Assembly: GCF_002911015.1 (NCBI RefSeq)
Contig: NZ_KZ626856.1
Span: 1-64,000, forward strand
DNA: 64,000 bases
Direction: 5' to 3'
From: Streptomyces populi
Lineage (GTDB): Bacteria; Actinomycetota; Actinomycetes; Streptomycetales; Streptomycetaceae
Both the position numbers and the translations under genes were made by a program. Below are positions 1-9,200 of the stretch, in pieces. The notes below the pieces were generated by a model. It was not told the DNA's origin and did no database searches. It saw only the letters and a list, made by a program, of their open reading frames with translations. Position 1 is the first letter of the stretch. The number at the start of each line of letters is the position of its first letter.

Positions 1-140
1 CTCCCGCGCGCGAGGGCCGGGCGCCGGGCGGCCCCGCGGTTCCGGCCCCCAGGGACCGCGGGGCATCGCACGGCCGTCACGGGAGCGGTGGTGCCGGGTG
101 CGGTCGGCGCGGTGCCGGCACCGCTCACGGCGTCCCCGTC

Positions 141-184
141 GGCCGGACGACGGGAGCCGCCGTCCCCGTGGGTGCCGTCCGGCC
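141..184 (-). terminator. Hairpin after alcohol dehydrogenase gene
   Basis: Arms GGCCGGACG (141-149) and CGTCCGGCC (176-184) pair perfectly, and an inner ACGGG/CCCGT pairing extends the stem past a 6-nt bulge. It begins 10 nt beyond the stop codon of the minus-strand alcohol dehydrogenase gene. There is no clear U-tract, which is usual for Streptomyces terminators. The function is inferred from position and fold only. The remaining bases 1-140 show no gene. Confidence 0.45.
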
Positions 185-193
185 GGTCCGGTG

Positions 194-1237
194 TCAGCCG
201 GTGACGAGGACCTTCAGCGCGGTGCGCTCGTCCATCGCCTTGTAGCCCTCGGGCACGCCGTCCAGGCCGACGGTCATGTCGAAGACCGGGGACGGGTCGA
301 TGGTGCCGTCCAGGACGTCGGGCAGCAGCTCGGGGATGTACGCGCGCACCGGGGCGACCCCGCCGCGCAGGGCGATGTTCCGGTCGAACATGACGCCCAG
401 GTCGAGGCCCGTACCGCTGCCGTGGGGCACTCCGACGAAGCCGATGGCGCCGCCGTCGCGGGTGATGTTGACCGCCGTGCTCATGGACTGCTCGGTGCCG
501 ACCGCCTCAACGACGCAGTGGGCGCCCTGACCGCCGGTGAGCTCGCGGACGGCCTCGACGGCCGCCTCGCCGCGCTCGGCGACGACGTCCGTGGCGCCGA
601 AGCGGCGCGCGATGTCGGTGCGGACCTGGTGGCGGCCGAGCGCGATGATCCGCTCCGCGCCGAGCCGCTTGGCCGCGAGGACGGCGCACAGCCCGACGGC
701 CCCGTCGCCCACGACGGCCACGGTCGAGCCCTTGCGGACACCGGCGCCGAGGGCCGCGTGGTGGCCGGTGCCGAGGACGTCGGAGAGCGTCAGCAGGGCG
801 GACAGCAGGTGGTCGTCGGAGGCCGCCTCCTTGGGCAGCCGCACGAGGGTGCCGTCGGCGAAGGGGACGCGCACGGCCTCGCCCTGGCCGCCGTCGTAGC
901 CGACGGAGCCCCAGAAGCCGCCGTGCACGCACGACGTGGTGAGCCCGTCCCGGCAGTACTCGCAGACGCCGTCGGACCACATGAAGGGCGCCACGACCAG
1001 GTCGCCGCGCCGGACGCCGGTCACCGCGGCGCCCGTCTCCTCGACGACGCCGAGGAACTCGTGCCCGATCCGCTGGCCCGGCTGCCGGGCCGCCTCGCCG
1101 CGGTACGCCCACAGGTCGCTGCCGCAGATGCAGGACCGCAGCACCCGCACGATCGCGTCGGTGGGCAACTGCACCATGGGCTCCGGCACCTCCTCCACAC
1201 GCATGTCGTACGGGGCGTGGATGGTGGTGGCGCGCAT
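194..1237 (-). CDS. Zinc-dependent alcohol dehydrogenase (MDR family)
   Basis: A 347-aa medium-chain dehydrogenase/reductase that should oxidise or reduce an unknown alcohol/aldehyde with NAD(P). The catalytic-zinc region reads CICGSD near the N-terminus, followed by GHEFLG. The structural-zinc loop CEYCRDGLTTSC has three of the usual four cysteines. The Rossmann fold is marked by VVGDGAVGL. The start is the ATG at 1237, preceded on the minus strand by AAGGATCC; a longer reading frame to 1303 lacks family homology. It lies 40 nt after the YhhN-like gene and probably closes that transcription unit. Related proteins include quinone oxidoreductases and threonine-dehydrogenase-like enzymes, so the substrate is open. 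Confidence 0.85.
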   Translation of the reverse strand: MRATTIHAPYDMRVEEVPEPMVQLPTDAIVRVLRSCICGSDLWAYRGEAARQPGQRIGHEFLGVVEETGAAVTGVRRGDLVVAPFMWSDGVCEYCRDGLTTSCVHGGFWGSVGYDGGQGEAVRVPFADGTLVRLPKEAASDDHLLSALLTLSDVLGTGHHAALGAGVRKGSTVAVVGDGAVGLCAVLAAKRLGAERIIALGRHQVRTDIARRFGATDVVAERGEAAVEAVRELTGGQGAHCVVEAVGTEQSMSTAVNITRDGGAIGFVGVPHGSGTGLDLGVMFDRNIALRGGVAPVRAYIPELLPDVLDGTIDPSPVFDMTVGLDGVPEGYKAMDERTALKVLVTG

Positions 1238-1277
1238 GGCGAGGATCCTTCTCGTGCGGAGCGTGGGTGAGGTGCGC

Positions 1278-1945
1278 TCAGGGGGTGGTCGAGCGCACCT
1301 CACCGTACGCCGTCACGGTCGCGCGTCGCGCGGCGAGGGGGCCGAGCACGCCTCGGACCAGCAGGAACTGGGCCGCGATGTACGTGAGCATGATCCAGAA
1401 GGCCGCCTTCGGAAGCTGCGGCCAGTCGGCGACGCCGGTGGCGATCAGTGTGTCCGAGAGCATGAAGAGAATGCCGCCGAGCGCCGCGACGGGCCCGAGG
1501 CGCGTGGCCCCGTACGCCATCGCGGTCAGCAGCAGGCTGTAACCGGCGACGGGGACGCGCAGGCCGGCCGGCAGGCCGGGCCACAGCAGGACGACGAGGA
1601 CGGCGAGGGCCGTGGCGTACGCGAGGACGAGCCGTGCGTCCCGCGCGCGTGCCGTCCGGCGGAAGAGGACGAGGTAGCACACGTGCCCCGCGGCGAAGGA
1701 GGCCATGCCGGCGAGGAAGGCGGGGTCGGCGTCGGAGAGCAGCGCCAGGTCGCCGCACCAGCCGAGGAGCAGGGCCGCCAGGAGCAGCCGGGGCGCTCCG
1801 CGCACACCGGCGTGGGCCGCCAGGAGCGGCATCAGGAGCGCCTTGGCGATCCGGTGCGCGGAATCGGCTCCGGCGAGCAGCGAGAGGAGGTCGACGGCCG
1901 CCGTCAGGGCGAAACAGACGAGCAGGACGCGCGCGGCACGCGGGT

Positions 1946-1949
<4 letters not shown>
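1278..1949 (-). CDS. YhhN/TMEM86-family membrane protein (lysoplasmalogenase-like)
   Basis: A 223-aa polytopic membrane protein with about seven to eight hydrophobic segments. The YhhN family includes TMEM86B lysoplasmalogenase, which hydrolyses the vinyl-ether bond of lysoplasmalogens; bacterial members are rarely tested. Family-like features are GWCGDLALL in the first half and FMLSDTLIA in the second, each placing an acidic residue in a membrane helix. The GTG start at 1949 overlaps the stop of the sterol-desaturase gene by 4 bp (GTGA), so translation is probably coupled. The pairing suggests a membrane-lipid role for both. Family assignment is good; the reaction is inferred. Confidence 0.75.
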
Positions 1950-2812
<863 letters not shown>

Positions 2813-3232
2813 GGGTGAACCGTAGATGCGCTGGTCGGCCGCGTACAGAGGCTGTCACCCATGAGTATTACCGGGGGTACGCACCTGCTTCCCGCCGTCC
2901 TCCGCCGAGAAGCGCCGCGCGTCCGGCCGCAGGAGCGCCCGCCGTCCGTACCGTCACCCGCCCCGCCGTACGCTCACCCGCCCACCGCCCCGGGGCAGGG
3001 CCCCGGCGCCGAGTTCCACGGAGGCGCCGGCCGCGCCGACGACGAGGCCCCGGTGGGGACGATGGCGTCGTCGGCGCCCAGGACGGCGGCCCGCGGCCGG
3101 TTCAGCCGCGAGCCGAGGGTGTCGCCGCGGGCCTCGCCGTGCGTCGGTCCCGTCGCCCGGGGAGGATCGCGCCCGGGGTGCCGCCGCGGGCGCACCGGCC
3201 CGGGGGCCGCCGCTCCCGCGGGGACCCCGGGT
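2813..3232. other. Intergenic region between amidohydrolase operon and sterol desaturase
   Basis: 420 nt without a convincing gene. The end next to the amidohydrolase stop codon folds into a GC-rich hairpin (annotated separately). The other end must carry the promoter of the minus-strand sterol-desaturase operon. A locally AT-richer patch, GTAATACTCAT on the minus strand near 2862-2872, is the only plausible -10 area; I cannot assign a -35. Confidence 0.4.
3199..3231 (-). terminator. Hairpin after amidohydrolase operon
   Basis: CCCGGGG (3199-3205) pairs with CCCCGGG (3225-3231), with an inner CCGC/GCGG stem. It starts immediately after the stop codon of the last gene of the minus-strand operon. 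It lacks a U-run, so it is a terminator candidate by position and stem strength only. Confidence 0.45.
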
Positions 3233-4501
3233 TCACCACACGCGCACCGAGCCTCCTCTCGCGAACACCGGGCTCGTCGCGTCGGCGGGCGGGGTGTCCA
3301 GCGGTTCGGCGATCTCGGCCACCGTGGGACCGGTCTTGGCGGCGATCTCGTCGAGGTACGCGAGGTCGAAGCCGTAGACACGGGCCGCGTTGCCGCCGGT
3401 CATGGCGGCGACCTCCTCGCGCGGCAGGCCCGCGTAGGCGAAGCGCAGCCCCTCGCGGGTGTAGGGGTGGGTGCCTTCGTCGTGCGGGTAGTCGCTGCCC
3501 CACATGATCTTGTCGAGGCCGATGCGGTCGCGCAGCGGCACCTCGTGGGGGCGCATGAAACTGGCCCCGACGAAGCAGTTCTCGCGCCAGACCTCGGAGG
3601 GGCGGTCGCCCATCGCCGCGGCCAGCCCGGCGCCGAACTTCGACTCGGCCGTCGACGCCCTGCCCGCCGCCGCGACCAGCCGACCGTGGTAGTAGTCCAG
3701 CATGTCGAGCACCCCGGGGATCCAGCCCGAGCCCTGCTCGGTGAGCACCAGCCTCAGACCGGGGTGCCGGCGGAACGCGCCGCCGAACACGAGGTGCCAC
3801 AGCGCCCGGTGCGAGAACCAGGTCGTCTCCACCATGAAGACCGCGCGGGCCGCCGGTTCGTCCCCGAGCGGCGGCGAGGCGGAGCCCGCGTGGTGGTTCA
3901 CCGGGACGCCCAGTTCGGCGCAGGCCGCCCAGATCGGGTCGTACGCCCGTGAGTACAGCTCGGGCAGGCCCGAACCGGGGGGTGTGCCGGGCAGCAGCAG
4001 CCCGCCCTTGAGTCCGGCGTCCGTCGACCGGTGGATCTCCTCGACCGCCGCGTCGACGTCGTTCAGGAGGATCTGGAAGACACCCGCGCGCCGGCCGGGC
4101 GCCGCCGCGCAGAAGTCGGCGAGCCAGCGGTTGTGGGCCCGCAGCCCCGCCCAGCGGCGCTCGAACTCCGCCGCCGTCGGGGCCGGTGCCATGAGGGAGG
4201 CCGACGGGAAGAACGGCGGGATGGTGTTCGGGAAGAGCACCTCCGCGACGATGCCGTCCGCCTCCAGCTCCGCGAGACGCCGCGCGGAGTTCCAGTTCCG
4301 GTCGGCGGTGTCGGCGAGCAGGTCCTCGTACGGGTTGACGTAGCCGGCCGCCCAGGCGTCGAAGTCGTCGTGGTACCGGCGCTCCAGGTAGGGCTTGTAG
4401 TCGAGGAGGTCGGCGCCCGCGTGGCAGTCGGCGGAGATGACGGTGTAGCGCTCCTCGGCACCCGTGCCGTCCTCGGCACCCACGCGGTGCCCGGCGGTCA
4501 C
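3233..4501 (-). CDS. Amidohydrolase (ACMSD-like, PF04909 type), second copy
   Basis: A 422-aa TIM-barrel metal-dependent hydrolase or decarboxylase. The N-terminal ISADCHAG motif carries the metal-binding Asp-x-His of this subfamily. NHHAGS (mid-protein, metal His) and the C-terminal MWGSDYPHDEG (catalytic Asp) complete the signature. The GTG start at 4501 overlaps the upstream paralogue's stop by 4 bp (GTGA). It is the last gene of the operon decarboxylase-SDR-amidohydrolase-amidohydrolase. The family includes amino-carboxymuconate-semialdehyde decarboxylase and resorcylate decarboxylases. The substrate is unknown; ring-cleavage or beta-keto acid chemistry is a guess from context. Confidence 0.8.
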   Translation of the reverse strand: MTAGHRVGAEDGTGAEERYTVISADCHAGADLLDYKPYLERRYHDDFDAWAAGYVNPYEDLLADTADRNWNSARRLAELEADGIVAEVLFPNTIPPFFPSASLMAPAPTAAEFERRWAGLRAHNRWLADFCAAAPGRRAGVFQILLNDVDAAVEEIHRSTDAGLKGGLLLPGTPPGSGLPELYSRAYDPIWAACAELGVPVNHHAGSASPPLGDEPAARAVFMVETTWFSHRALWHLVFGGAFRRHPGLRLVLTEQGSGWIPGVLDMLDYYHGRLVAAAGRASTAESKFGAGLAAAMGDRPSEVWRENCFVGASFMRPHEVPLRDRIGLDKIMWGSDYPHDEGTHPYTREGLRFAYAGLPREEVAAMTGGNAARVYGFDLAYLDEIAAKTGPTVAEIAEPLDTPPADATSPVFARGGSVRVW

Positions 4502-5781
4502 GGGCTCACCCCCAGCACGGGGAAGTCGTGGTCCGTCAGCCAGTGGCGGCCCACCTCGCGCGAGCGCGCCCAGGACGCCTCGACCGCCGACTGGTCCTCG
4601 TCCTGGCCCAGTTCGGCCGGGGTGGGTCCGATCCTCCGAGCGACCGGGGCGAGCGCGCCGACGTCGAAGCCGAACACCTCGGCCGCCGCGAGACCGAGCA
4701 TGCGGCGGGTCTCGGCGACCGGGATGTCGTGGAAGGTCCTCGCCAGCCACGTCCGGGTGTCGGGCCAGGTGCCCTCGGGGTGCGGGAAGTCGCTGCCCCA
4801 GAGGATGTTGTCGACGCCGATCTCATAACGCTGGGCGAGTTCACGGCGCTTGGTGTTGGTGGCGCAGACGAACACCTGCCGGTCCAGGTACTCGTGCGGG
4901 GGCCGCTTCAGCTCCGCGAAGGGCGACAGCTTCTTACCGCCGTGCGCGCCGAGGTAGAGCCGGTCCATGAACCACAGCAGGTTGGGCAGCCACCAGCAGC
5001 CCGACTCCGCGACGCCGAACCGGAGTCCGGGGTGCCGCTCGAAGACCCCCGACCAGAGCAGGAACCACAGCGGCCGCGCGGGCCACCAGGTCACCTCGGA
5101 GACGTAGATGCCCAGGTGGTCGCCGTATTCCTGGCGCGGGGCCGCGCCGGAGTGGGTGAGGACGGGCATCGCGCACTCGGCGGCCGCCGCCCACACGGGG
5201 TCGTAGCGACGGTCGTGGTAGGGCTCCTTGTCGACCCACATGGAGGGGATCATCAGCGCGCCGAGGCCCGACTCCTTGGCGCGGTGGACCTCGGCGACGA
5301 CCTCGCCGGTCTCCCCGGTGACGGGCAGCAGGGCGACCCCGCAGTGCCGTTCGGGGTGCTCGGAGACGAAGTCGGCGAGCCAGCGGTTGTGGGCCCGCGC
5401 GCCCGCCATGCCGAGCTGCGGGTCCTGGTCGCCGGAGAGGCCGAGGCCCACGCCGAACGGGGCCGCGGTGCGGCTGTCCACGGCGTCCGCGTCGGGGAAG
5501 ACGACCTCGGCCGCCACCCCGTCGCCGTCCAGTTCCTTGAGGCGCTGCGCGGTGTCCCAGCCGCCGCGCAGGCCCTCCTCGTTGTCCTGGAACCACTTGT
5601 CCGCGAACGCCTCGTTGCGGATGCCGAGGCGGTTCATCTCCTCGCGGCGCCGGCCCTGGCCCGCGAGGAACTCGTCGAACTCCCGGTGGAACCGGGCGTC
5701 CAGATAGGGCCGGTACTCCTCGGTGGGAAGCCCGGCGTGGCAGTCGGAGGAGATGATCAGATACGGGTCCTGTTCGGTCAC
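4498..5781 (-). CDS. Amidohydrolase (ACMSD-like, PF04909 type), first copy
   Basis: A 427-aa paralogue of the downstream gene with the same architecture. It has an N-terminal ISSDCHAG motif, a central LTHSGA motif with the metal-binding His, and the C-terminal LWGSDFPHPEG with the catalytic Asp. Insertions relative to the second copy lie in the first third. The ATG start at 5781 follows the SDR stop by 9 nt, and the 3' end overlaps the second copy by 4 bp, implying coupled synthesis and possibly a hetero-oligomer (inference). Family assignment is firm; substrate unknown. Confidence 0.82.
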   Translation of the reverse strand: MTEQDPYLIISSDCHAGLPTEEYRPYLDARFHREFDEFLAGQGRRREEMNRLGIRNEAFADKWFQDNEEGLRGGWDTAQRLKELDGDGVAAEVVFPDADAVDSRTAAPFGVGLGLSGDQDPQLGMAGARAHNRWLADFVSEHPERHCGVALLPVTGETGEVVAEVHRAKESGLGALMIPSMWVDKEPYHDRRYDPVWAAAAECAMPVLTHSGAAPRQEYGDHLGIYVSEVTWWPARPLWFLLWSGVFERHPGLRFGVAESGCWWLPNLLWFMDRLYLGAHGGKKLSPFAELKRPPHEYLDRQVFVCATNTKRRELAQRYEIGVDNILWGSDFPHPEGTWPDTRTWLARTFHDIPVAETRRMLGLAAAEVFGFDVGALAPVARRIGPTPAELGQDEDQSAVEASWARSREVGRHWLTDHDFPVLGVSP

Positions 5782-5790
5782 CGCGCCCCC

Positions 5791-6675
5791 TCAGTCGAGG
5801 ATGAAACTTTCCAGGTACGACGGATCGGCCCGCTCGAGCATCGACCGCGACCGGGCCCGGATCTGCCGGTCGCTGTGCTCGCTCTCGGGCAGCAGCCAGA
5901 AGCGGCCCGCGCGGATCCCCTCGGCGACGAGGTCGGCGACCTCCTCGACGGGGGTGAACCGCACCTCGTGGCCCGCCTCGTTCATCGCGGCCTCCCACTG
6001 GGCGAGGCTGCGGTACGGGGTCCTGCGGGGCCGCTCCTTCGCGTACCGCTCGGGCCGGTTGCGGTGCGACTCCCACAGGCCCGTGCGGAGCATGTGCGGC
6101 CCGGGGAACAGCACGGAGGCGCCCACGCGCGCGTGCTCCGCCTTCAGGTGCGCGTACAGCGACTCGGTCAGCGTCACCACGGCCGCCTTGGTGACGGCGT
6201 ACACGGAGGCGGTGGGCAGCGGGGCGATCCCGCCGTCGCCGGACGAGGTGTTGACGACGTGGCCCGGCTCACCGCCGGCGAGCATCCGGGGCACGAACGC
6301 CTGGACTCCGTGGAAGACGCCCCACACGTTGACGGCGAAGGCCCACTTCCAGTCGTTCGGGTCGTGCTCCCACATCCGGCCCTCGGCGCCGGAGCCGACA
6401 CCGGCGTTGTTGCACAGGACGTGCACCGCGCCGCAGGTGGCGTACACGTCCTCGGCCAGCGCGAGGACCTCGGAGCGCTCCGAGACGTCCACCACGCGCG
6501 CGTGGACGTCGGCACCGTCCTCGCGCAGCTCCCCGGCCGCCTTCTCCAGCGCGGCCTCCTCCACGTCGGCGAGGACCACCGTCAGGCCGTCCGCCGCGAA
6601 CCGGCGGGCCATCGCGAGCCCGATGCCGCTCGCCGCGCCGGTGACGACGGCGACCTGCCCCGCGCGCAGTTCCAT
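5791..6675 (-). CDS. SDR-family oxidoreductase
   Basis: A 294-aa classical short-chain dehydrogenase/reductase. The nucleotide-binding TGAASGIG occurs near residue 13, NNAG follows in the middle, and the active-site Ser and YAVTK (Tyr and Lys) are present. The C-terminal extension of about 50 residues is longer than in minimal SDRs. The ATG start overlaps the decarboxylase-like gene's stop by one base (TGATG), so it is co-translated with it. It probably acts on a ketone or alcohol intermediate of the pathway encoded by this operon; the substrate cannot be read from sequence. Confidence 0.88.
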   Translation of the reverse strand: MELRAGQVAVVTGAASGIGLAMARRFAADGLTVVLADVEEAALEKAAGELREDGADVHARVVDVSERSEVLALAEDVYATCGAVHVLCNNAGVGSGAEGRMWEHDPNDWKWAFAVNVWGVFHGVQAFVPRMLAGGEPGHVVNTSSGDGGIAPLPTASVYAVTKAAVVTLTESLYAHLKAEHARVGASVLFPGPHMLRTGLWESHRNRPERYAKERPRRTPYRSLAQWEAAMNEAGHEVRFTPVEEVADLVAEGIRAGRFWLLPESEHSDRQIRARSRSMLERADPSYLESFILD

Positions 6676-7472
6676 CAGACGCTCCCCTCGGGCGGACCGT
6701 CGAGGATCTGCAGCGGATCGTCGTAGCGCTGGTGGATGTACGGCAGCAGTGCCTGCGCGCTGACGCGTTCGGCGACCCTGCCCCGCTGGGCGGAGGTCTT
6801 CTCGCCGAAGGTGATCCCCACCAGTCTGCGTACGGGCAGATCGGCGACCGGGTCGTACATCGACTCGCGCAGGACGACGTCCCCGGTGACCCGCTCCAGC
6901 CTGCGGACCTTCTCCTCGCGCAGGCAGTGCACGAGGACCGGATCGGCGTCGAACCCCGAACCGTCCACCGCGGGGAGGAACTTGAAGTAGAAGTCGGTCC
7001 TCTGTCCGGGTTCCGGCAGCGGCAGCGGCCCGCTCACCGCGCCGCGCACCTCGACGAAGGCGATGCCGTGCCGGGCGAGCACGCCGCGCACGACGAGCCC
7101 GTCGCGTTCGACGGTCACCTCGCCGAGCTTCTTGGGCTCCCCGAAGACCTCGCGGCCGCCGACGAGGGCCCGCTCATGGGTCATCGGCATGACCAGCGGG
7201 TACCAGCCCTCGACGTCCCCGTGCGCGGCGGCGACGGCGAACGAGCCCGCGCCCAGCGGGTATCCGGGAAGATCCACCTTGCTGACGGTGACCCGCACCA
7301 GGGGCCGGGCGACGGGTTTCAGCGGGGGCGGCAGGACCGCCGCGACCGCGTCCGGGTCGCTCTCCCAGACGGCCACCACACCGGTGGACCAGATGTCGGG
7401 GAGCTTGGAGCTCGCGGTGCGCGCGGCGGCGGTCTCCGCCTCGGTCCGCGCGCCGTACCTCACTCGTGCCAT
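6675..7472 (-). CDS. Acetoacetate decarboxylase family protein
   Basis: A 265-aa ADC-like protein. The segment GEPKKLGEV matches the family region around the Schiff-base lysine pair (EPKK), and the fold-typical PLVMPMTHERALVGGRE precedes it. It may decarboxylate a beta-keto acid or act as an aldolase/dehydratase, as several ADC homologues do. The start is the ATG at 7472 preceded by GAAGGGCGG; a longer frame to 7799 has no family similarity. It is the first gene of the four-gene minus-strand operon, and its promoter should lie in the 332-nt repeat-containing region upstream. Confidence 0.82.
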   Translation of the reverse strand: MARVRYGARTEAETAAARTASSKLPDIWSTGVVAVWESDPDAVAAVLPPPLKPVARPLVRVTVSKVDLPGYPLGAGSFAVAAAHGDVEGWYPLVMPMTHERALVGGREVFGEPKKLGEVTVERDGLVVRGVLARHGIAFVEVRGAVSGPLPLPEPGQRTDFYFKFLPAVDGSGFDADPVLVHCLREEKVRRLERVTGDVVLRESMYDPVADLPVRRLVGITFGEKTSAQRGRVAERVSAQALLPYIHQRYDDPLQILDGPPEGSV

Positions 7473-7557
7473 GTCCGTACCGCCCTTCGTAGGCGCTACC
7501 TGCTGGGGCGCGCAGCACGCTTGCACCGCACGGGTGAAAGGTCCATAGCCGTGCGCG

Positions 7558-7664
7558 CCCCGGACCGCCCCGGACCGCCCCGGACCGGCGCCGGAGGGGA
7601 CCGTCCGCCGCCCGGTCCGGACGGCGGACGCGGTCCGGACGGCTGACGCGGTCCGGACGGTGAG
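7558..7664. repeat. Short tandem repeats in divergent intergenic region
   Basis: The region 7473-7804 between the decarboxylase-like gene and the exonuclease holds no gene. It has about three copies of CCCCGGACCG (7558-7587), then 18-nt units GTCCGGACGGCNGACGCG at 7615, 7633 and, truncated, 7651. These sit where both divergent promoters should be. They may be replication-slippage products or spaced binding sites; sequence alone does not decide. Confidence 0.7.
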
Positions 7665-7804
7665 GGACCCGGCGGCGGGCCGGACGCGTCGGCGGCGGGC
7701 TCGCGGGATCCGGACGCGGAGCCCGTGCGGGCGGGATCCGGGAGGGCCCCGGACGGCGAAGGCGGGGACCGGAATGTCGGTCGGGGCCCGTATCCTCATT
7801 GACC

Positions 7805-8803
7805 ATGCTCGAAGACCTCACGACCGCAGCGCCCCCTGCCTCCTGGCCGGCCGCGTATCCGCAGGGATACGCGGTCGTCGACGTGGAGACCACAGGACTG
7901 GCCCGCGACGACCGGATAATCTCCGCCGCCGTCTACCGGCTGGACGCGCGCGGCGAGGTCGAGGACCACTGGTACACGATGGTCAATCCGGAGCGGGACC
8001 CGGGCCCGGTGTGGATCCACGGTCTGACCAGCGAGGTGCTCGAGGGGGCGCCGCTCTTCGGGGAGGTCGCCGAGGAGTTCGCCGCCCGGCTCGACGGCCG
8101 GGTGCTGGTCGCGCACAACGCGGTCTTCGACTGGTCGATGATCGCGCGGGAGTACGCGCGCGCCGGGCGCGAGGCGCCGGTGCGCCGGCGCCTGTGCACC
8201 ATCGCGCTCTCCAAGGAGCTGGGCCTGCCGCTGCCCAACCACAAGCTGGAGTCGCTCGCCGCGCACTTCGGTGTCGTGCAGCAGCGGGCGCACCACGCGC
8301 TGGACGACGCGCGCGTGCTGGCCGAGGCGTTCCGGCCGAGCCTGTGGGCCGCCGCGCGGGGCGGGGTGCGGCTGCCGCTCCTCGAATGCCTGCCGCTCAA
8401 GGAGTGGTCCGACAGCGCCGCGGCTCCGCGGGGCGGACGGCAGTCCGGCGGCCCCGCGTCCGGTGGCTACCCGTCGGGGAGCTGGCGCCCCTCCCGCAAG
8501 CGCCCCGCGTGCCCCTATCCGAACCCCGGACGGTACACGGCGGACAAACCGCTCAAGCAGGGCATGCGGGTCGCGTTCTCCGGCGACACGTCGGTCGATC
8601 GCGAACTGCTGGAGGACCGGGCCGTCGAGGCCGGTCTGCACGTCGCGACGAGCCTGTCCCGGCTCACCAGCCTGCTGGTGACCAACGACCCGGACTCCAG
8701 CACGTCGAAGGTGGTCAAGGCCAGGCAGTTCGGGACACCGGTGATCGACGAGGCCGCGTTCGGCCAGTTGCTGCGGGACGTCGAACCCGCATCGGAAGGG
8801 TGA
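7805..8803 (+). CDS. DEDDh 3'-5' exonuclease (DnaQ-like) with C-terminal BRCT-like domain
   Basis: A 332-aa protein. DVETTG (Asp26, Glu28) is motif ExoI, HNAVFDWS is ExoII, and HHALDDAR supplies the ExoIII His/Asp: a complete DEDDh site, as in the DNA polymerase III epsilon proofreading family. A Gly/Pro/Ser-rich linker leads to a C-terminal segment (about 245-325) with GMRVAFSGD and LVTNDPDSSTSK, typical of a BRCT fold, as in other actinobacterial stand-alone DEDDh nucleases. The ATG at 7805 is preferred over an in-frame TTG two codons earlier. It probably acts in DNA repair rather than as the main proofreader. Confidence 0.85.
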   Translation: MLEDLTTAAPPASWPAAYPQGYAVVDVETTGLARDDRIISAAVYRLDARGEVEDHWYTMVNPERDPGPVWIHGLTSEVLEGAPLFGEVAEEFAARLDGRVLVAHNAVFDWSMIAREYARAGREAPVRRRLCTIALSKELGLPLPNHKLESLAAHFGVVQQRAHHALDDARVLAEAFRPSLWAAARGGVRLPLLECLPLKEWSDSAAAPRGGRQSGGPASGGYPSGSWRPSRKRPACPYPNPGRYTADKPLKQGMRVAFSGDTSVDRELLEDRAVEAGLHVATSLSRLTSLLVTNDPDSSTSKVVKARQFGTPVIDEAAFGQLLRDVEPASEG

Positions 8804-8881
8804 CGGACGTACGGGTGATTGACGGGCGACTCGCCCCGCGCCCGCTCGCCCGCACCGCCCCGGCACCCCACCCTGTGGCGC

Positions 8882-9115
8882 ATGGCGAGATGCGAAGTAT
8901 GCGGCAATGACTACGGAATGACCTTCGAGGTGCACGCGCAGGGCGCCGTGCACGTCTTCGACTGCTTCTCCTGCGCGATCCACCGGATGGCCCCGATCTG
9001 CGAGCACTGTCGTGTCCAGGTCATCGGCCAGGGTGTCGAGGTCGAGGGCCACTGGTACTGCGGCGCGCACTGCGCCCGCGCGGAGGGGAGGGCGGGGATC
9101 GTCGACAGGGTCTGA
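8882..9115 (+). CDS. Small Cys-rich protein (zinc-ribbon / metallothionein-like)
   Basis: A 77-aa protein starting at ATG 8882 (MARCEVCGNDYG). Four cysteine pairs are visible: CEVC, CFSC, CEHC and a C-terminal CGAHC, with several nearby histidines, so one or two zinc sites are likely. I recall similar small Streptomyces proteins being labelled prokaryotic metallothionein-like. The spacing also fits a double treble-clef or LIM-like ribbon. It lies 78 nt after the exonuclease and before SURF1 on the same strand. Function unknown. Confidence 0.7.
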   Translation: MARCEVCGNDYGMTFEVHAQGAVHVFDCFSCAIHRMAPICEHCRVQVIGQGVEVEGHWYCGAHCARAEGRAGIVDRV

Positions 9116-9200
9116 GTCCCGGCCTCCGGGCAGGACACCGCACGGCCCTCGGCGGGACCCTCCCGTCGGGGGCCGAATCGTGCCGAGTACCGTCAATGGG

